Origin: Flavobacterium sp.
Lineage (GTDB): Bacteria > Bacteroidota > Bacteroidia > Flavobacteriales > Flavobacteriaceae
DNA length: 5,791 nucleotides
Direction: 5' to 3'
Assembly: GCA_017989775.1 (NCBI GenBank)
Contig: JAGNPF010000111.1
Coordinates: 1-5,791, forward strand
Under the pieces are notes generated by a model, which made no database searches, was not told the DNA's origin, and worked only from the letters and a program-made list of their open reading frames with translations. Shown one piece after another: positions 1 through 5,791 of this stretch. How positions within the stretch are numbered: the first letter of the stretch is position 1; every line of letters begins with the position of its first letter. A program made the translations under genes and the position numbers.

Positions 1-475
1 CTTTGTCAAAAGTAGTTTGGCAAATGGCTGCCAAGGATGACGCTTTGGGCAAAAGTTCAAAATCGGTTTGATTGACATTCAATCCCAACCCCACGATCGA
101 CACAATGGCTCCATCGCTTTTCAGGCTGTTTTCTATCAAAACACCACCTATCTTTTTATTGTATGACATAATGTCGTTTGGCCATTTAATGCTCAATTGG
201 GGAATATCGAATAGTTCCAAAGCCTGGATTACCGAAACCGCCGTGACGATATTCAGATCAAACAACAGGCTGTTGTCAAACAAGAAATCTTTAACCAAAA
301 TACTCATTATCAGATTTTTACCATATTCAGAAACCCAAACAGCCCCCATTTGCCCTTTGCCTTTCGTCTGGGTTTCGGCAGTGACTACCGTGAAATTTTC
401 GATCATCGGACTATTAGAGAATCCTTTCAGGAATTCATTTGTGGAATCTATGGCATCGAGTTTGATTAGCTTCAT
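1..475 (-). CDS. birA: Biotin--[acetyl-CoA-carboxylase] ligase, N-terminal part (C-terminus outside window)
   Basis: Enzyme that activates biotin with ATP to biotinyl-5'-AMP and transfers it to the lysine of biotin carboxyl carrier domains, for example acetyl-CoA carboxylase, in the cytoplasm. The minus strand reads 158 codons from ATG at 475-473 to the left edge with no stop. Family motifs appear in order: DSTN (res 10-13), the biotin/adenylate loop QTKGKGQMGAVW (36-47, the GRGRxGRxW equivalent), KWPND (97-101, with the catalytic-loop lysine K97), KIGGVLIE (108-115) and GLGLNVNQ (129-136). An in-frame TAA three codons upstream (484-482) makes this ATG the first possible start. There is therefore no N-terminal helix-turn-helix: this is a monofunctional group I ligase, not an E. 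coli-type BirA repressor. The final catalytic part and C-terminal domain lie outside the window. It is divergent from rsfS. Confidence 0.95.
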   Translation of the reverse strand, partial: MKLIKLDAIDSTNEFLKGFSNSPMIENFTVVTAETQTKGKGQMGAVWVSEYGKNLIMSILVKDFLFDNSLLFDLNIVTAVSVIQALELFDIPQLSIKWPNDIMSYNKKIGGVLIENSLKSDGAIVSIVGLGLNVNQTDFELLPKASSLAAICQTTFDK

Positions 476-517
476 GCGAAATTATTTGTGAAACAGAAAT
501 TTAATATTTTGTTAAGG

Positions 518-549
518 TTCAAAAATAATCACAAAAAATGGTAACTTTA
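518..549 (+). promoter_or_regulatory. Weak candidate promoter for rsfS-ftsH
   Basis: TAACTTTA (542-549) matches TAnnTTTG at all but the last base. A degenerate -33 (TTC at 518-520, instead of TTG) lies 21 nt upstream. Transcription would start near 556, giving a leader of under 20 nt before rsfS. A promoter for the rightward unit is expected here because the region is divergent, but the match is imperfect. The true start could instead be elsewhere in 476-572 or inside birA. It would overlap the opposing birA promoter. Confidence 0.25.
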
Positions 550-553
550 CAAA
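520..553 (-). promoter_or_regulatory. Candidate promoter for birA (Bacteroidota -33/-7 type)
   Basis: Read on the minus strand, TATTTTTG (527-520) matches the Bacteroidota -7 consensus TAnnTTTG exactly. TTTG (553-550) lies 22 nt upstream, within the usual 17-23 nt window for the -33 TTG element. Transcription would start near 513 and leave a leader of roughly 40 nt before birA. The motif match is seen directly; activity is inferred. Confidence 0.55.
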
Positions 554-572
554 CTTATATTAAAAATAATTC

Positions 573-944
573 ATGGCTAAAAAAACGATAAATAATGATG
601 TGCTGTTGGCAAACATCATCAAGGGAATAGAAGAAGTAAAAGGGAATGATATCGACATTCTTGATTTAAGAGAAATAGACACCGCGGTTTGCGACTATTT
701 CATCGTCTGCAACGGAAATTCAAACACCCAGGTTAACGCCATCGTTAACTCCATCCAAAAAACAGTTTCAAAAGAATTAAAAGACAAGCCTTGGCATGTT
801 GAGGGAACCGACAATGCGGAATGGGTACTTATGGACTACGTAAACATCGTGGTACATGTTTTCCAAAAACACATTCGCGAATACTACAACATTGAAAGTC
901 TTTGGGGTGATGCCAAAATCACGACAATCCAAAATAAATACTAA
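573..944 (+). CDS. rsfS: Ribosomal silencing factor RsfS
   Basis: Small RsfS/Iojap (DUF143) protein that binds ribosomal protein uL14 on the 50S subunit and blocks subunit joining, lowering translation when nutrients run out. The 123-residue length is typical of the family. The family hallmarks are visible: DYFIVCNGNSNTQV (res 41-54), WHVEGTDNAEWVLMDY (74-89), then VVHVF (93-97) and REYYNIESLWGDA (102-114). ATG at 573 is the natural start because the preceding leader is AT-rich and the sequence MAKKTINND opens directly into the conserved fold. No Shine-Dalgarno site is seen, as usual in Bacteroidota. It lies 15 bp upstream of ftsH with no terminator between, so the two are probably co-transcribed. 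Confidence 0.96.
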   Translation: MAKKTINNDVLLANIIKGIEEVKGNDIDILDLREIDTAVCDYFIVCNGNSNTQVNAIVNSIQKTVSKELKDKPWHVEGTDNAEWVLMDYVNIVVHVFQKHIREYYNIESLWGDAKITTIQNKY

Positions 945-959
945 AGAAATATATCTGTA

Positions 960-2882
960 ATGGCTAAAGATAACAATCCAAATTCGAATAAATTTAAAGT
1001 AAGTCCTTGGTTAGTTTATACCGCAATACTATTGATTTTCTTGTTCATAAGTTACATAACCGGAGGATCTAGTTTTCAAGAACCTGCCCAAATGAAATCA
1101 TCAGATTTCAACAGTTTTCTTGAAAAAGGACAAATCGAAAGGGTCATCATACGAAACAAAAAAGTAGCTGAAATATACCTTAGCAAAGCAGCATTACAAG
1201 ACAAGGCCAACAAAAAAGTGTCCAAAGACGTTTTTGACCAACCAAACAAAGGCCCTCATTACACCTTTATAATTGGTGACGTGGGGAATTTTGAAAAAAG
1301 ATTAGACCTTGCCAAAACCGAAAAGAAATTAGTCGATTATGATTTTCAGGAAAGCAGCAACTGGAGTGAAATCTTCATTAGTCTATTGCCATTAATTGCT
1401 CTTGTTGCTATTTGGATATTCATTATGAGAAGAATGTCTGGTGGTGCTGGTGGCGGTGGACAGATTTTCAACATAGGAAAATCGAAAGCCAAGCTTTTTG
1501 ACGAAAAAACAGACATCAAAACTTCATTCAAGGATGTTGCCGGACTGGAAGGTGCCAAAGAAGAAATACAGGAAATCGTTGAATTCTTGAAAAACCCCGA
1601 GAAATACACCAATCTGGGTGGAAAAATCCCGAAAGGAGCCCTGCTTGTAGGTCCTCCGGGAACGGGTAAAACATTGTTGGCCAAAGCCGTTGCAGGCGAA
1701 GCCCAAGTACCATTCTTCTCCTTGTCGGGTTCCGATTTCGTGGAAATGTTTGTGGGTGTTGGAGCCTCTCGTGTACGTGATTTGTTCAAACAAGCCAAAG
1801 AAAAATCTCCTGCCATCATTTTCATCGACGAAATTGATGCCGTGGGTAGAGCCAGAGGAAAAAACAACATGTCGGGCGGAAACGACGAACGCGAAAACAC
1901 CTTGAACCAATTGCTCACCGAAATGGATGGTTTTGGAACCAATTCGAACGTGATTGTTTTGGCAGCCACCAACCGAGCCGATGTCTTGGACAAAGCCTTG
2001 ATGCGTGCGGGTCGTTTTGACAGACAAATTTTTGTGGACTTGCCGGACATTCGCGAACGCGCCGAAATATTCCAAGTACACTTGGCTCCCATCAAAAAAG
2101 TGGAAGGATTGGACTTGGATTTCCTTGCCAAACAAACCCCGGGATTCTCCGGTGCCGATATTGCCAATGTTTGTAACGAAGCGGCTTTGATTGCTGCCAG
2201 AAACAATAAAACGGCAGTAGATAAGCAAGATTTCTTGGATGCTGTCGATAGAATCATTGGTGGTTTAGAAAAGAAAAACAAAATCATCACTCCCGAAGAA
2301 AAGAAAGCCATCGCCATTCACGAAGCGGGTCACGCAACAGTAAGTTGGATGCTAGAACACGCTGCACCGCTTATCAAAGTAACCATTGTTCCTCGTGGAC
2401 AAAGTTTGGGAGCTGCCTGGTACCTTCCGGAAGAAAGACAAATCGTGAGAACCGACCAAATGCTGGACGAAATGTGTGCCACTATGGGCGGAAGAGCCGC
2501 AGAAAAAGTAACTTTCGACAAAATTTCGACTGGAGCACTCAGCGATTTGGAAAAAGTGACACGTCAGGCCCGTGCTATGGTGACCATCTATGGATTGAAC
2601 GACAAGATAGGAAATGTTACTTATTATGATTCAAGCGGACAAAGTGAATACAGTTTTTCAAAACCGTATTCTGATGAAACTGCAAAAGTAATTGATGCCG
2701 AAATTTCGTCCTTGATAGAAGGCCAATACGAAAGAGCCATCCAAATACTGGAAGCTAACAAAGACAAATTGAATCAATTGGCAGACATCTTAATAGAAAA
2801 AGAAGTGATTTTCAAAGACGACTTGGAAGCCATTTTCGGAAAAAGAACCTTTGACGCCAATTTGGAAGAAGTAGTCTCCTAA
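960..2882 (+). CDS. ftsH: ATP-dependent zinc metalloprotease FtsH
   Basis: Membrane-anchored hexameric AAA+ protease that extracts and degrades misfolded membrane proteins and selected cytosolic regulators. At 640 residues it is full length. Two N-terminal membrane segments (about 16-34 and 136-156) flank a periplasmic domain, followed by a Gly-rich linker (160-167). The AAA+ module shows Walker A GPPGTGKT (231-238), the FVG pore loop (264-266), Walker B IIFIDE (286-291), and the second region of homology ending in AGRFDR (350-355) with arginine fingers R352 and R355. The protease domain has HEAGH (454-458), with the third zinc ligand predicted as D529 in TGALSDL. ALMRAGRFDR has Ala where E. 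coli FtsH has Pro (ALLRPGRFDR). No defects were seen. The gene is followed by a strong terminator, closing the rsfS-ftsH unit. Confidence 0.98.
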   Translation: MAKDNNPNSNKFKVSPWLVYTAILLIFLFISYITGGSSFQEPAQMKSSDFNSFLEKGQIERVIIRNKKVAEIYLSKAALQDKANKKVSKDVFDQPNKGPHYTFIIGDVGNFEKRLDLAKTEKKLVDYDFQESSNWSEIFISLLPLIALVAIWIFIMRRMSGGAGGGGQIFNIGKSKAKLFDEKTDIKTSFKDVAGLEGAKEEIQEIVEFLKNPEKYTNLGGKIPKGALLVGPPGTGKTLLAKAVAGEAQVPFFSLSGSDFVEMFVGVGASRVRDLFKQAKEKSPAIIFIDEIDAVGRARGKNNMSGGNDERENTLNQLLTEMDGFGTNSNVIVLAATNRADVLDKALMRAGRFDRQIFVDLPDIRERAEIFQVHLAPIKKVEGLDLDFLAKQTPGFSGADIANVCNEAALIAARNNKTAVDKQDFLDAVDRIIGGLEKKNKIITPEEKKAIAIHEAGHATVSWMLEHAAPLIKVTIVPRGQSLGAAWYLPEERQIVRTDQMLDEMCATMGGRAAEKVTFDKISTGALSDLEKVTRQARAMVTIYGLNDKIGNVTYYDSSGQSEYSFSKPYSDETAKVIDAEISSLIEGQYERAIQILEANKDKLNQLADILIEKEVIFKDDLEAIFGKRTFDANLEEVVS

Positions 2883-2905
2883 TAGGCAAAACCATATATT
2901 ATTTC

Positions 2906-2947
2906 AAAATCTTAATTCAAAAGCTACTTTTGAATTAAGATTTTTTT
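2906..2947 (+). terminator. Rho-independent terminator after ftsH
   Basis: A perfect inverted repeat begins 23 nt after the ftsH stop. Left arm 2906-2923 pairs with right arm 2927-2944 (18 bp, no mismatch) around a 3-nt loop CTA. A run of seven T (2941-2947) follows the core 14-bp stem. The stem is AT-rich (three G/C pairs in 18) but long and uninterrupted. On the opposite strand only four T follow the stem, so rightward termination is the likelier job. Confidence 0.9.
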
Positions 2948-2954
2948 ATCTTTG
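2929..2954 (+). promoter_or_regulatory. Candidate promoter for the LUD-cdsA-psd-ACBP-SOD operon
   Basis: TATCTTTG (2947-2954) is an exact match to the Bacteroidota -7 consensus TAnnTTTG. Its first T is the last base of the ftsH terminator T-tract. The nearest upstream TTTG (2929-2932) is 14 nt away, shorter than the usual 17-23, and lies inside the terminator stem, so the -33 element is weak or absent. Transcription should start around 2960, leaving about 30 nt of A/T-rich leader before the ATG at 2993. Confidence 0.5.
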
Positions 2955-2992
2955 GACGTTTTCAAACGATATTTTAAGTAGCATAAAGAAAT

Positions 2993-3595
2993 ATGAGTCT
3001 TTTTAGAAAATTTTTTGGTTCAAACACCCCCGCTTCAGACGAAGGGAAACATAATGAGCACAGCAAGTTCTCGCCAGAAAACGATGCGCCCTTGGAGGAG
3101 CAATTTGTTTACAATTTCAAAAAAAACGGTGGTAAATTTCTATACTGCGAAAACGATACCGAAGTCAAAGACCATCTGGAACACATCTTGGAAGAAAACG
3201 ATTGGTTCGAGAGCGAAGCCCTGTGTTATGAGCCGGAACTTTTTGGCTTGCTCGAAGAAAACAAAATCGCTTTTGACAAACCCGCAAATCCCGCTTTCCT
3301 TTTGGCCGGTTGCGAAAACCTGATTGCCGACGAAGGTTCCATCTTGTTTTCGTCCAAGCAAATCAAGCAACGCAAACCAAACGAATTGCCAGTCAACATT
3401 GTCATCATTGCCACCACCAGCCAAATTATTGGCACCAAAAGTGACGGACTCAGTGTCATAAAAAAGAAATACGTAAAAGATTATCCCACAAACATTACTG
3501 CCATGAAATATTTTGAAAAAGCGGCAGAAGAAGATTTCACGCAATATGGAAGCACGGCAAAAAATTTGTATTTATTGCTTTTAGAAGACCTGTAA
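2993..3595 (+). CDS. LUD domain-containing protein (LutC/YkgG-like)
   Basis: A 200-residue protein of the LUD (DUF162) superfamily, named for the lactate-utilization proteins LutB and LutC. Family features visible are the early FKKNGGKFLYC block (res 42-52), CENLIADEGSILFSS (residues about 106-120, the T/A-x-x-x-A-D-T/E-G-S-I element), a hydrophobic strand NIVIIATTSQI (134-144), and the C-terminal YGSTAKN (186-192) where many members have GPSRTAD. There is no signal peptide, Fe-S Cys cluster or membrane segment, so it is probably cytosolic. The gene has no lutA or lutB beside it. It starts the lipid operon, with its stop one base from the cdsA start, so the actual substrate is unknown and a lactate role is not supported by context. 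ATG at 2993 follows an A-rich leader; the first ~35 residues are poorly conserved-looking and polar. Confidence 0.85.
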   Translation: MSLFRKFFGSNTPASDEGKHNEHSKFSPENDAPLEEQFVYNFKKNGGKFLYCENDTEVKDHLEHILEENDWFESEALCYEPELFGLLEENKIAFDKPANPAFLLAGCENLIADEGSILFSSKQIKQRKPNELPVNIVIIATTSQIIGTKSDGLSVIKKKYVKDYPTNITAMKYFEKAAEEDFTQYGSTAKNLYLLLLEDL

Positions 3596-3596
3596 T

Positions 3597-4487
3597 ATGA
3601 ATGAAACACTCAAGAGATCTATATCTGGTGCTGTTTATGTAATTTTATTACTGTCTTCAATACTGTTTTCCACTGAAAGTTTTTTTGCATTATTTGGGCT
3701 GTTTCTCCTAATAGCCGTTTATGAATTTTGCAATTTGATCCAAGTAAACAAAATATTCCCCATGCTTTTCGGGATTATTTTGTATGCCGCAGTAACCTTG
3801 GTAAGCCATTACAACAACATTACCGAGGACACGATCAACCAAGCCTTCAACACCAATCTGGAAATTGCCATAAACATCGAGCAACTCAATATTGTTTTAT
3901 TGGTCATCACATTGGTGGTTTCCATAAAGTGCATCCTTTTCTTGTTTTATGACAACATCCAAAAAATAAGCACTTCGTCAAAATACCTGTATTTATTGGG
4001 ATATATCATTTTGCCTTTTGTTTTTATCACCAAAATTTCATTCGGGATAAACGATTACAATCCAAAAATCATAATCGGCTTGTTCATCTTGATTTGGACC
4101 AATGACACCTTTGCCTACATTGTGGGAAAATCGATAGGCAAAAACAAATTATTCGAAAAAATATCACCCAAAAAAACTATGGAAGGTTTCTTTGGCGGCA
4201 TCGTTTTTGCCGTTTTGGCAGGCTATTTAATATCCAAATACTACATTAGGGCCAAACCGGAATTCAGCGAAAAATCCATCTTGATTTGGACTTCAATCGC
4301 TGTTATTGTGGGAATTATGGGAACCATTGGAGATTTAATCGAATCCAAATTCAAGCGCATCGCCGGAGTAAAAGACAGCGGTTCTTTCATGCCTGGTCAT
4401 GGAGGCATCCTAGATCGTCTAGATAGTGTTATCTTTGTGGCACCAATAATATTTTTATTTTACCAAATTCTAAACTATGTTTCATAA
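3597..4487 (+). CDS. cdsA: Phosphatidate cytidylyltransferase (CDP-diacylglycerol synthase)
   Basis: Integral inner-membrane enzyme making CDP-diacylglycerol from phosphatidic acid and CTP, the branch-point precursor of bacterial phospholipids. At 296 residues it has typical length, with about eight or nine hydrophobic segments. The CDS signature is complete near the C-terminus: S250-K-F-K-R254, K259-D260, then PGHGGILDRLD (266-276). Also present are the conserved WTND (167-170), SPKKTMEG (190-197) and GDLIES (245-250) motifs. The start at 3597 lies one base after the LUD stop, and the 3' end overlaps psd by 11 nt, implying translational coupling. CdsA supplies PssA (not in the window), whose product is the substrate of the neighbouring Psd. 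Confidence 0.97.
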   Translation: MNETLKRSISGAVYVILLLSSILFSTESFFALFGLFLLIAVYEFCNLIQVNKIFPMLFGIILYAAVTLVSHYNNITEDTINQAFNTNLEIAINIEQLNIVLLVITLVVSIKCILFLFYDNIQKISTSSKYLYLLGYIILPFVFITKISFGINDYNPKIIIGLFILIWTNDTFAYIVGKSIGKNKLFEKISPKKTMEGFFGGIVFAVLAGYLISKYYIRAKPEFSEKSILIWTSIAVIVGIMGTIGDLIESKFKRIAGVKDSGSFMPGHGGILDRLDSVIFVAPIIFLFYQILNYVS

Positions 4488-5130
4488 AGAAGGAGCTCAA
4501 TCAATTTTAATAGGTACAGTTTTCACTGCCTCAGTGCTTTTATTGTCCGACAAATTCATTGATACCAACTGGATTAAAATGTCCATCCAAATAGCGGCAT
4601 TCGTGTTGCTGATCATCATTTTGCAATTTTTCAGAAATCCAAAACGCAACTATGTTCTCGACGAAAACCAAATTTTGTCTCCCGTGGATGGAAAAGTGGT
4701 CGTAATCGAAGAAGTGTACGAAGGCGAATATTTCAAGGACAAACGCATTCAAGTTTCCATCTTCATGTCGCCAATAAATGTACACGTCACACGTTATGGA
4801 CTGGGTGGCCTAGTGAAATTCAGCAAATACCATCCGGGTAAATTCTTGGTGGCCTGGCATCCAAAAGCTAGCGAAGAAAACGAAAGAACGACCATTGTCA
4901 TCGAAAACAAGACTTTTGGAGAAGTGCTTTACCGCCAAATTGCGGGAGCTTTGGCAAGAAGAATTGTCAATTATGCCCAAGAAGGAACCCAGGTCGTGCA
5001 ATGCGAAGATGCCGGTTTTATAAAATTCGGATCAAGAGTTGACGTTTTTTTGCCTCTTGGGACCCCGATTAATGTTGTACTTAACCAAAAAGCAATTGGT
5101 GGCAAAACCATCATTGCGACAAAATCTTGA
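4477..5130 (+). CDS. psd: Phosphatidylserine decarboxylase proenzyme (short, archaeal-type)
   Basis: Pyruvoyl-dependent enzyme that decarboxylates phosphatidylserine to phosphatidylethanolamine at the inner membrane. At 217 residues it belongs to the short PSD-A class rather than the ~320-residue E. coli type. Two N-terminal hydrophobic segments (about 8-24 and 34-52) anchor it. The catalytic parts follow: SPVDG (68-72, D71), NVHVTR (101-106, H103) and KFGSR (183-187). Self-cleavage is predicted between G185 and S186, giving a beta chain of 185 and an alpha chain of 32 residues with S186 converted to the pyruvoyl group. It uses GS where E. coli has LGST. The start codon lies inside cdsA (11-nt overlap), and its TGA stop shares one base with the next ATG, so coupled translation is likely. 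Confidence 0.96.
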   Translation: MFHKEGAQSILIGTVFTASVLLLSDKFIDTNWIKMSIQIAAFVLLIIILQFFRNPKRNYVLDENQILSPVDGKVVVIEEVYEGEYFKDKRIQVSIFMSPINVHVTRYGLGGLVKFSKYHPGKFLVAWHPKASEENERTTIVIENKTFGEVLYRQIAGALARRIVNYAQEGTQVVQCEDAGFIKFGSRVDVFLPLGTPINVVLNQKAIGGKTIIATKS

Positions 5131-5405
5131 TGAACGAAAAAGATTTAGATACACGCTTTCAAGAAGCTGTGGACTTAGCTTCGAATATGACACAGGCATC
5201 CCTGCCCCAAGATGTCCAGCTACGCCTATACGCCTTTTACAAACAGGCCACATTTGGAACGCTAAACTACAATCATTCCGAGAATTCCGACTTAAGAAAT
5301 GCCTTCAAAACCAATGCCTGGATTCAAATCAGCCATTTATCCATTGAAGAGGCCAAAGAACAATACATAGAAATCATAAATTCCATCATAAAAAAACAAT
5401 TGTAG
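5130..5405 (+). CDS. Acyl-CoA-binding protein (ACBP family)
   Basis: A 91-residue single-domain ACBP, a small four-helix cytosolic protein that binds long-chain acyl-CoA esters and buffers or delivers them. The ligand residues of bovine ACBP (Y28, Y31, K32, K54, Y73) are matched with identical spacing by Y34, Y37, K38, K60 and Y79. The core LYAFYKQAT (res 33-41) and the KTNAW segment (60-64) are characteristic. The ATG at 5130 overlaps the psd stop (TGATG). A TTG one codon earlier could extend the protein by one residue but is unnecessary. It is the fourth gene of the tight lipid operon, two bases before the SOD gene. The context suggests a role in acyl-CoA supply for membrane lipids, which is inference. 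Confidence 0.93.
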   Translation: MNEKDLDTRFQEAVDLASNMTQASLPQDVQLRLYAFYKQATFGTLNYNHSENSDLRNAFKTNAWIQISHLSIEEAKEQYIEIINSIIKKQL

Positions 5406-5407
5406 TC

Positions 5408-5791
5408 ATGAAAAACATACGTTTACTGGTATTGAGTTTAATGTTGGCAACCGTTTTATTTTCCTGTAACAAAAAAAAATACACCGAAGTTGTCGAAGTT
5501 CCCCTACCCACGGCACAAGAAAAAGTGACCATGGGAATGCCCGATGACGTAAAGGCGGACGAAGGATCCTTTCAACTGGAAAAACTGCCTTACAATTACG
5601 ATGCCTTGGTACCCAACATCGCCGCATTAACCATGGAAATGCATTATTCCAAACATTATTTGACATACACCAACAACTTGAACAAAGCCATTGCGGGAAC
5701 TCCTTTGGAGAATCTGACCATTGAAGAAGTGCTGGCAAAAATGGACCCAAGTGTTCCCGAAATCAAGAATAACGCTGGAGGATATTACAAC
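5408..5791 (+). CDS. sodB: Superoxide dismutase (Fe/Mn family), predicted lipoprotein; C-terminus outside window
   Basis: The N-terminal 128 residues of an Fe/Mn superoxide dismutase, which converts superoxide to hydrogen peroxide and oxygen. The SOD domain starts near F55 (FQLEKLPYNYDALVPNI). H79 aligns with the first metal ligand (E. coli FeSOD H26), with H83 and Y87 matching H30 and Y34. The window stops at NNAGGYYN, one codon before the expected second ligand (H73 equivalent). Unlike cytosolic SODs, it begins with a basic-hydrophobic signal peptide and a lipobox-like LFSC (17-20), then about 34 linker residues, so it is probably exported and lipid-anchored. No acidic lipoprotein export signal follows Cys20 (next residues NKKK). 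Fe versus Mn preference cannot be judged, since the deciding residues are beyond the edge. The start is 2 nt after ACBP. Confidence 0.9.
   Translation, partial: MKNIRLLVLSLMLATVLFSCNKKKYTEVVEVPLPTAQEKVTMGMPDDVKADEGSFQLEKLPYNYDALVPNIAALTMEMHYSKHYLTYTNNLNKAIAGTPLENLTIEEVLAKMDPSVPEIKNNAGGYYN

Noticed and set aside
72..491. Plus-strand open frame of 139 codons at the left edge
   Set aside because: It is antisense to birA, which carries all the biotin ligase motifs on the minus strand. The plus-strand translation has no family features.
573..971. Near-identical first codons (ATGGCTAAA) of rsfS and ftsH
   Set aside because: The shared stretch is only about nine bases and reflects a common Met-Ala-Lys start. 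It is not evidence of duplication.
1438..1461. GGT/GGC-rich stretch in ftsH that looks like a short tandem repeat
   Set aside because: It encodes the normal glycine-rich linker between the second membrane helix and the AAA+ domain of FtsH, not a mobile or regulatory repeat.
1346..2317. Long minus-strand open frames (323, 234 and 61 codons) inside ftsH
   Set aside because: They are antisense to a fully conserved FtsH AAA+/protease domain, show no recognisable motifs, and overlap one another in different frames. They are shadows of ftsH codon usage.
3140..3544. Minus-strand open frames (134 and 77 codons) inside the LUD gene
   Set aside because: The plus-strand LUD frame has the family motifs and fits the operon spacing. 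The antisense frames have none.
5127..5129. TTG start one codon upstream of the ACBP ATG
   Set aside because: It adds a single residue and is a rarer start. The ATG at 5130 with its TGATG overlap is the simpler choice.
5406..5750. Minus-strand open frame of 114 codons at the right end
   Set aside because: It is antisense to the superoxide dismutase gene. Its Trp/Cys/Arg-rich composition is typical of a shadow frame.

Overview
The window is a chromosomal housekeeping segment from a member of the Bacteroidota, most likely Flavobacteriia (Flavobacterium or a close relative). The evidence is the moderately AT-rich sequence, A-rich leaders without clear Shine-Dalgarno sites, matches to the Bacteroidota -7 promoter element TAnnTTTG, and protein sequences that read as flavobacterial (FtsH with ALMRAGRFDR, a short GS-type phosphatidylserine decarboxylase, a bacterial acyl-CoA-binding protein). 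The organism call is inference from these traits, not from a search.

Layout. Positions 475-1 (minus strand) hold the N-terminal 158 residues of a biotin-protein ligase (birA), which runs off the left edge. A 97-bp divergent intergenic region (476-572) follows, with a good promoter candidate for birA and a weaker one for the rightward genes. Rightward unit 1 is rsfS (573-944) and ftsH (960-2882), 15 bp apart. It ends at a strong, perfectly paired intrinsic terminator (about 2906-2947). A -7-type promoter element overlaps the end of the terminator T-tract and should start rightward unit 2: a LUD-domain protein (2993-3595), cdsA (3597-4487), psd (4477-5130), an acyl-CoA-binding protein (5130-5405), and the 5' part of a lipoprotein Fe/Mn superoxide dismutase (from 5408, cut by the right edge). 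Junctions in unit 2 are +1, -11, -1 and +2 nt, so it is almost certainly one translationally coupled transcript.

Functional reading. CdsA makes CDP-diacylglycerol, and Psd performs the last step to phosphatidylethanolamine. The intervening PssA is not in the window. The acyl-CoA-binding protein could buffer acyl-CoA for membrane lipid metabolism. RsfS silences ribosomes in stationary phase, and FtsH performs membrane protein quality control. The LUD protein and the exported SOD are the less expected members of the lipid operon.

No mobile element, CRISPR array, tRNA or rRNA was seen, and nothing amounts to a clearly novel system. The most interesting points are the operon composition (LUD, ACBP and lipoprotein SOD with phospholipid genes) and the fused terminator/promoter between ftsH and the lipid operon.
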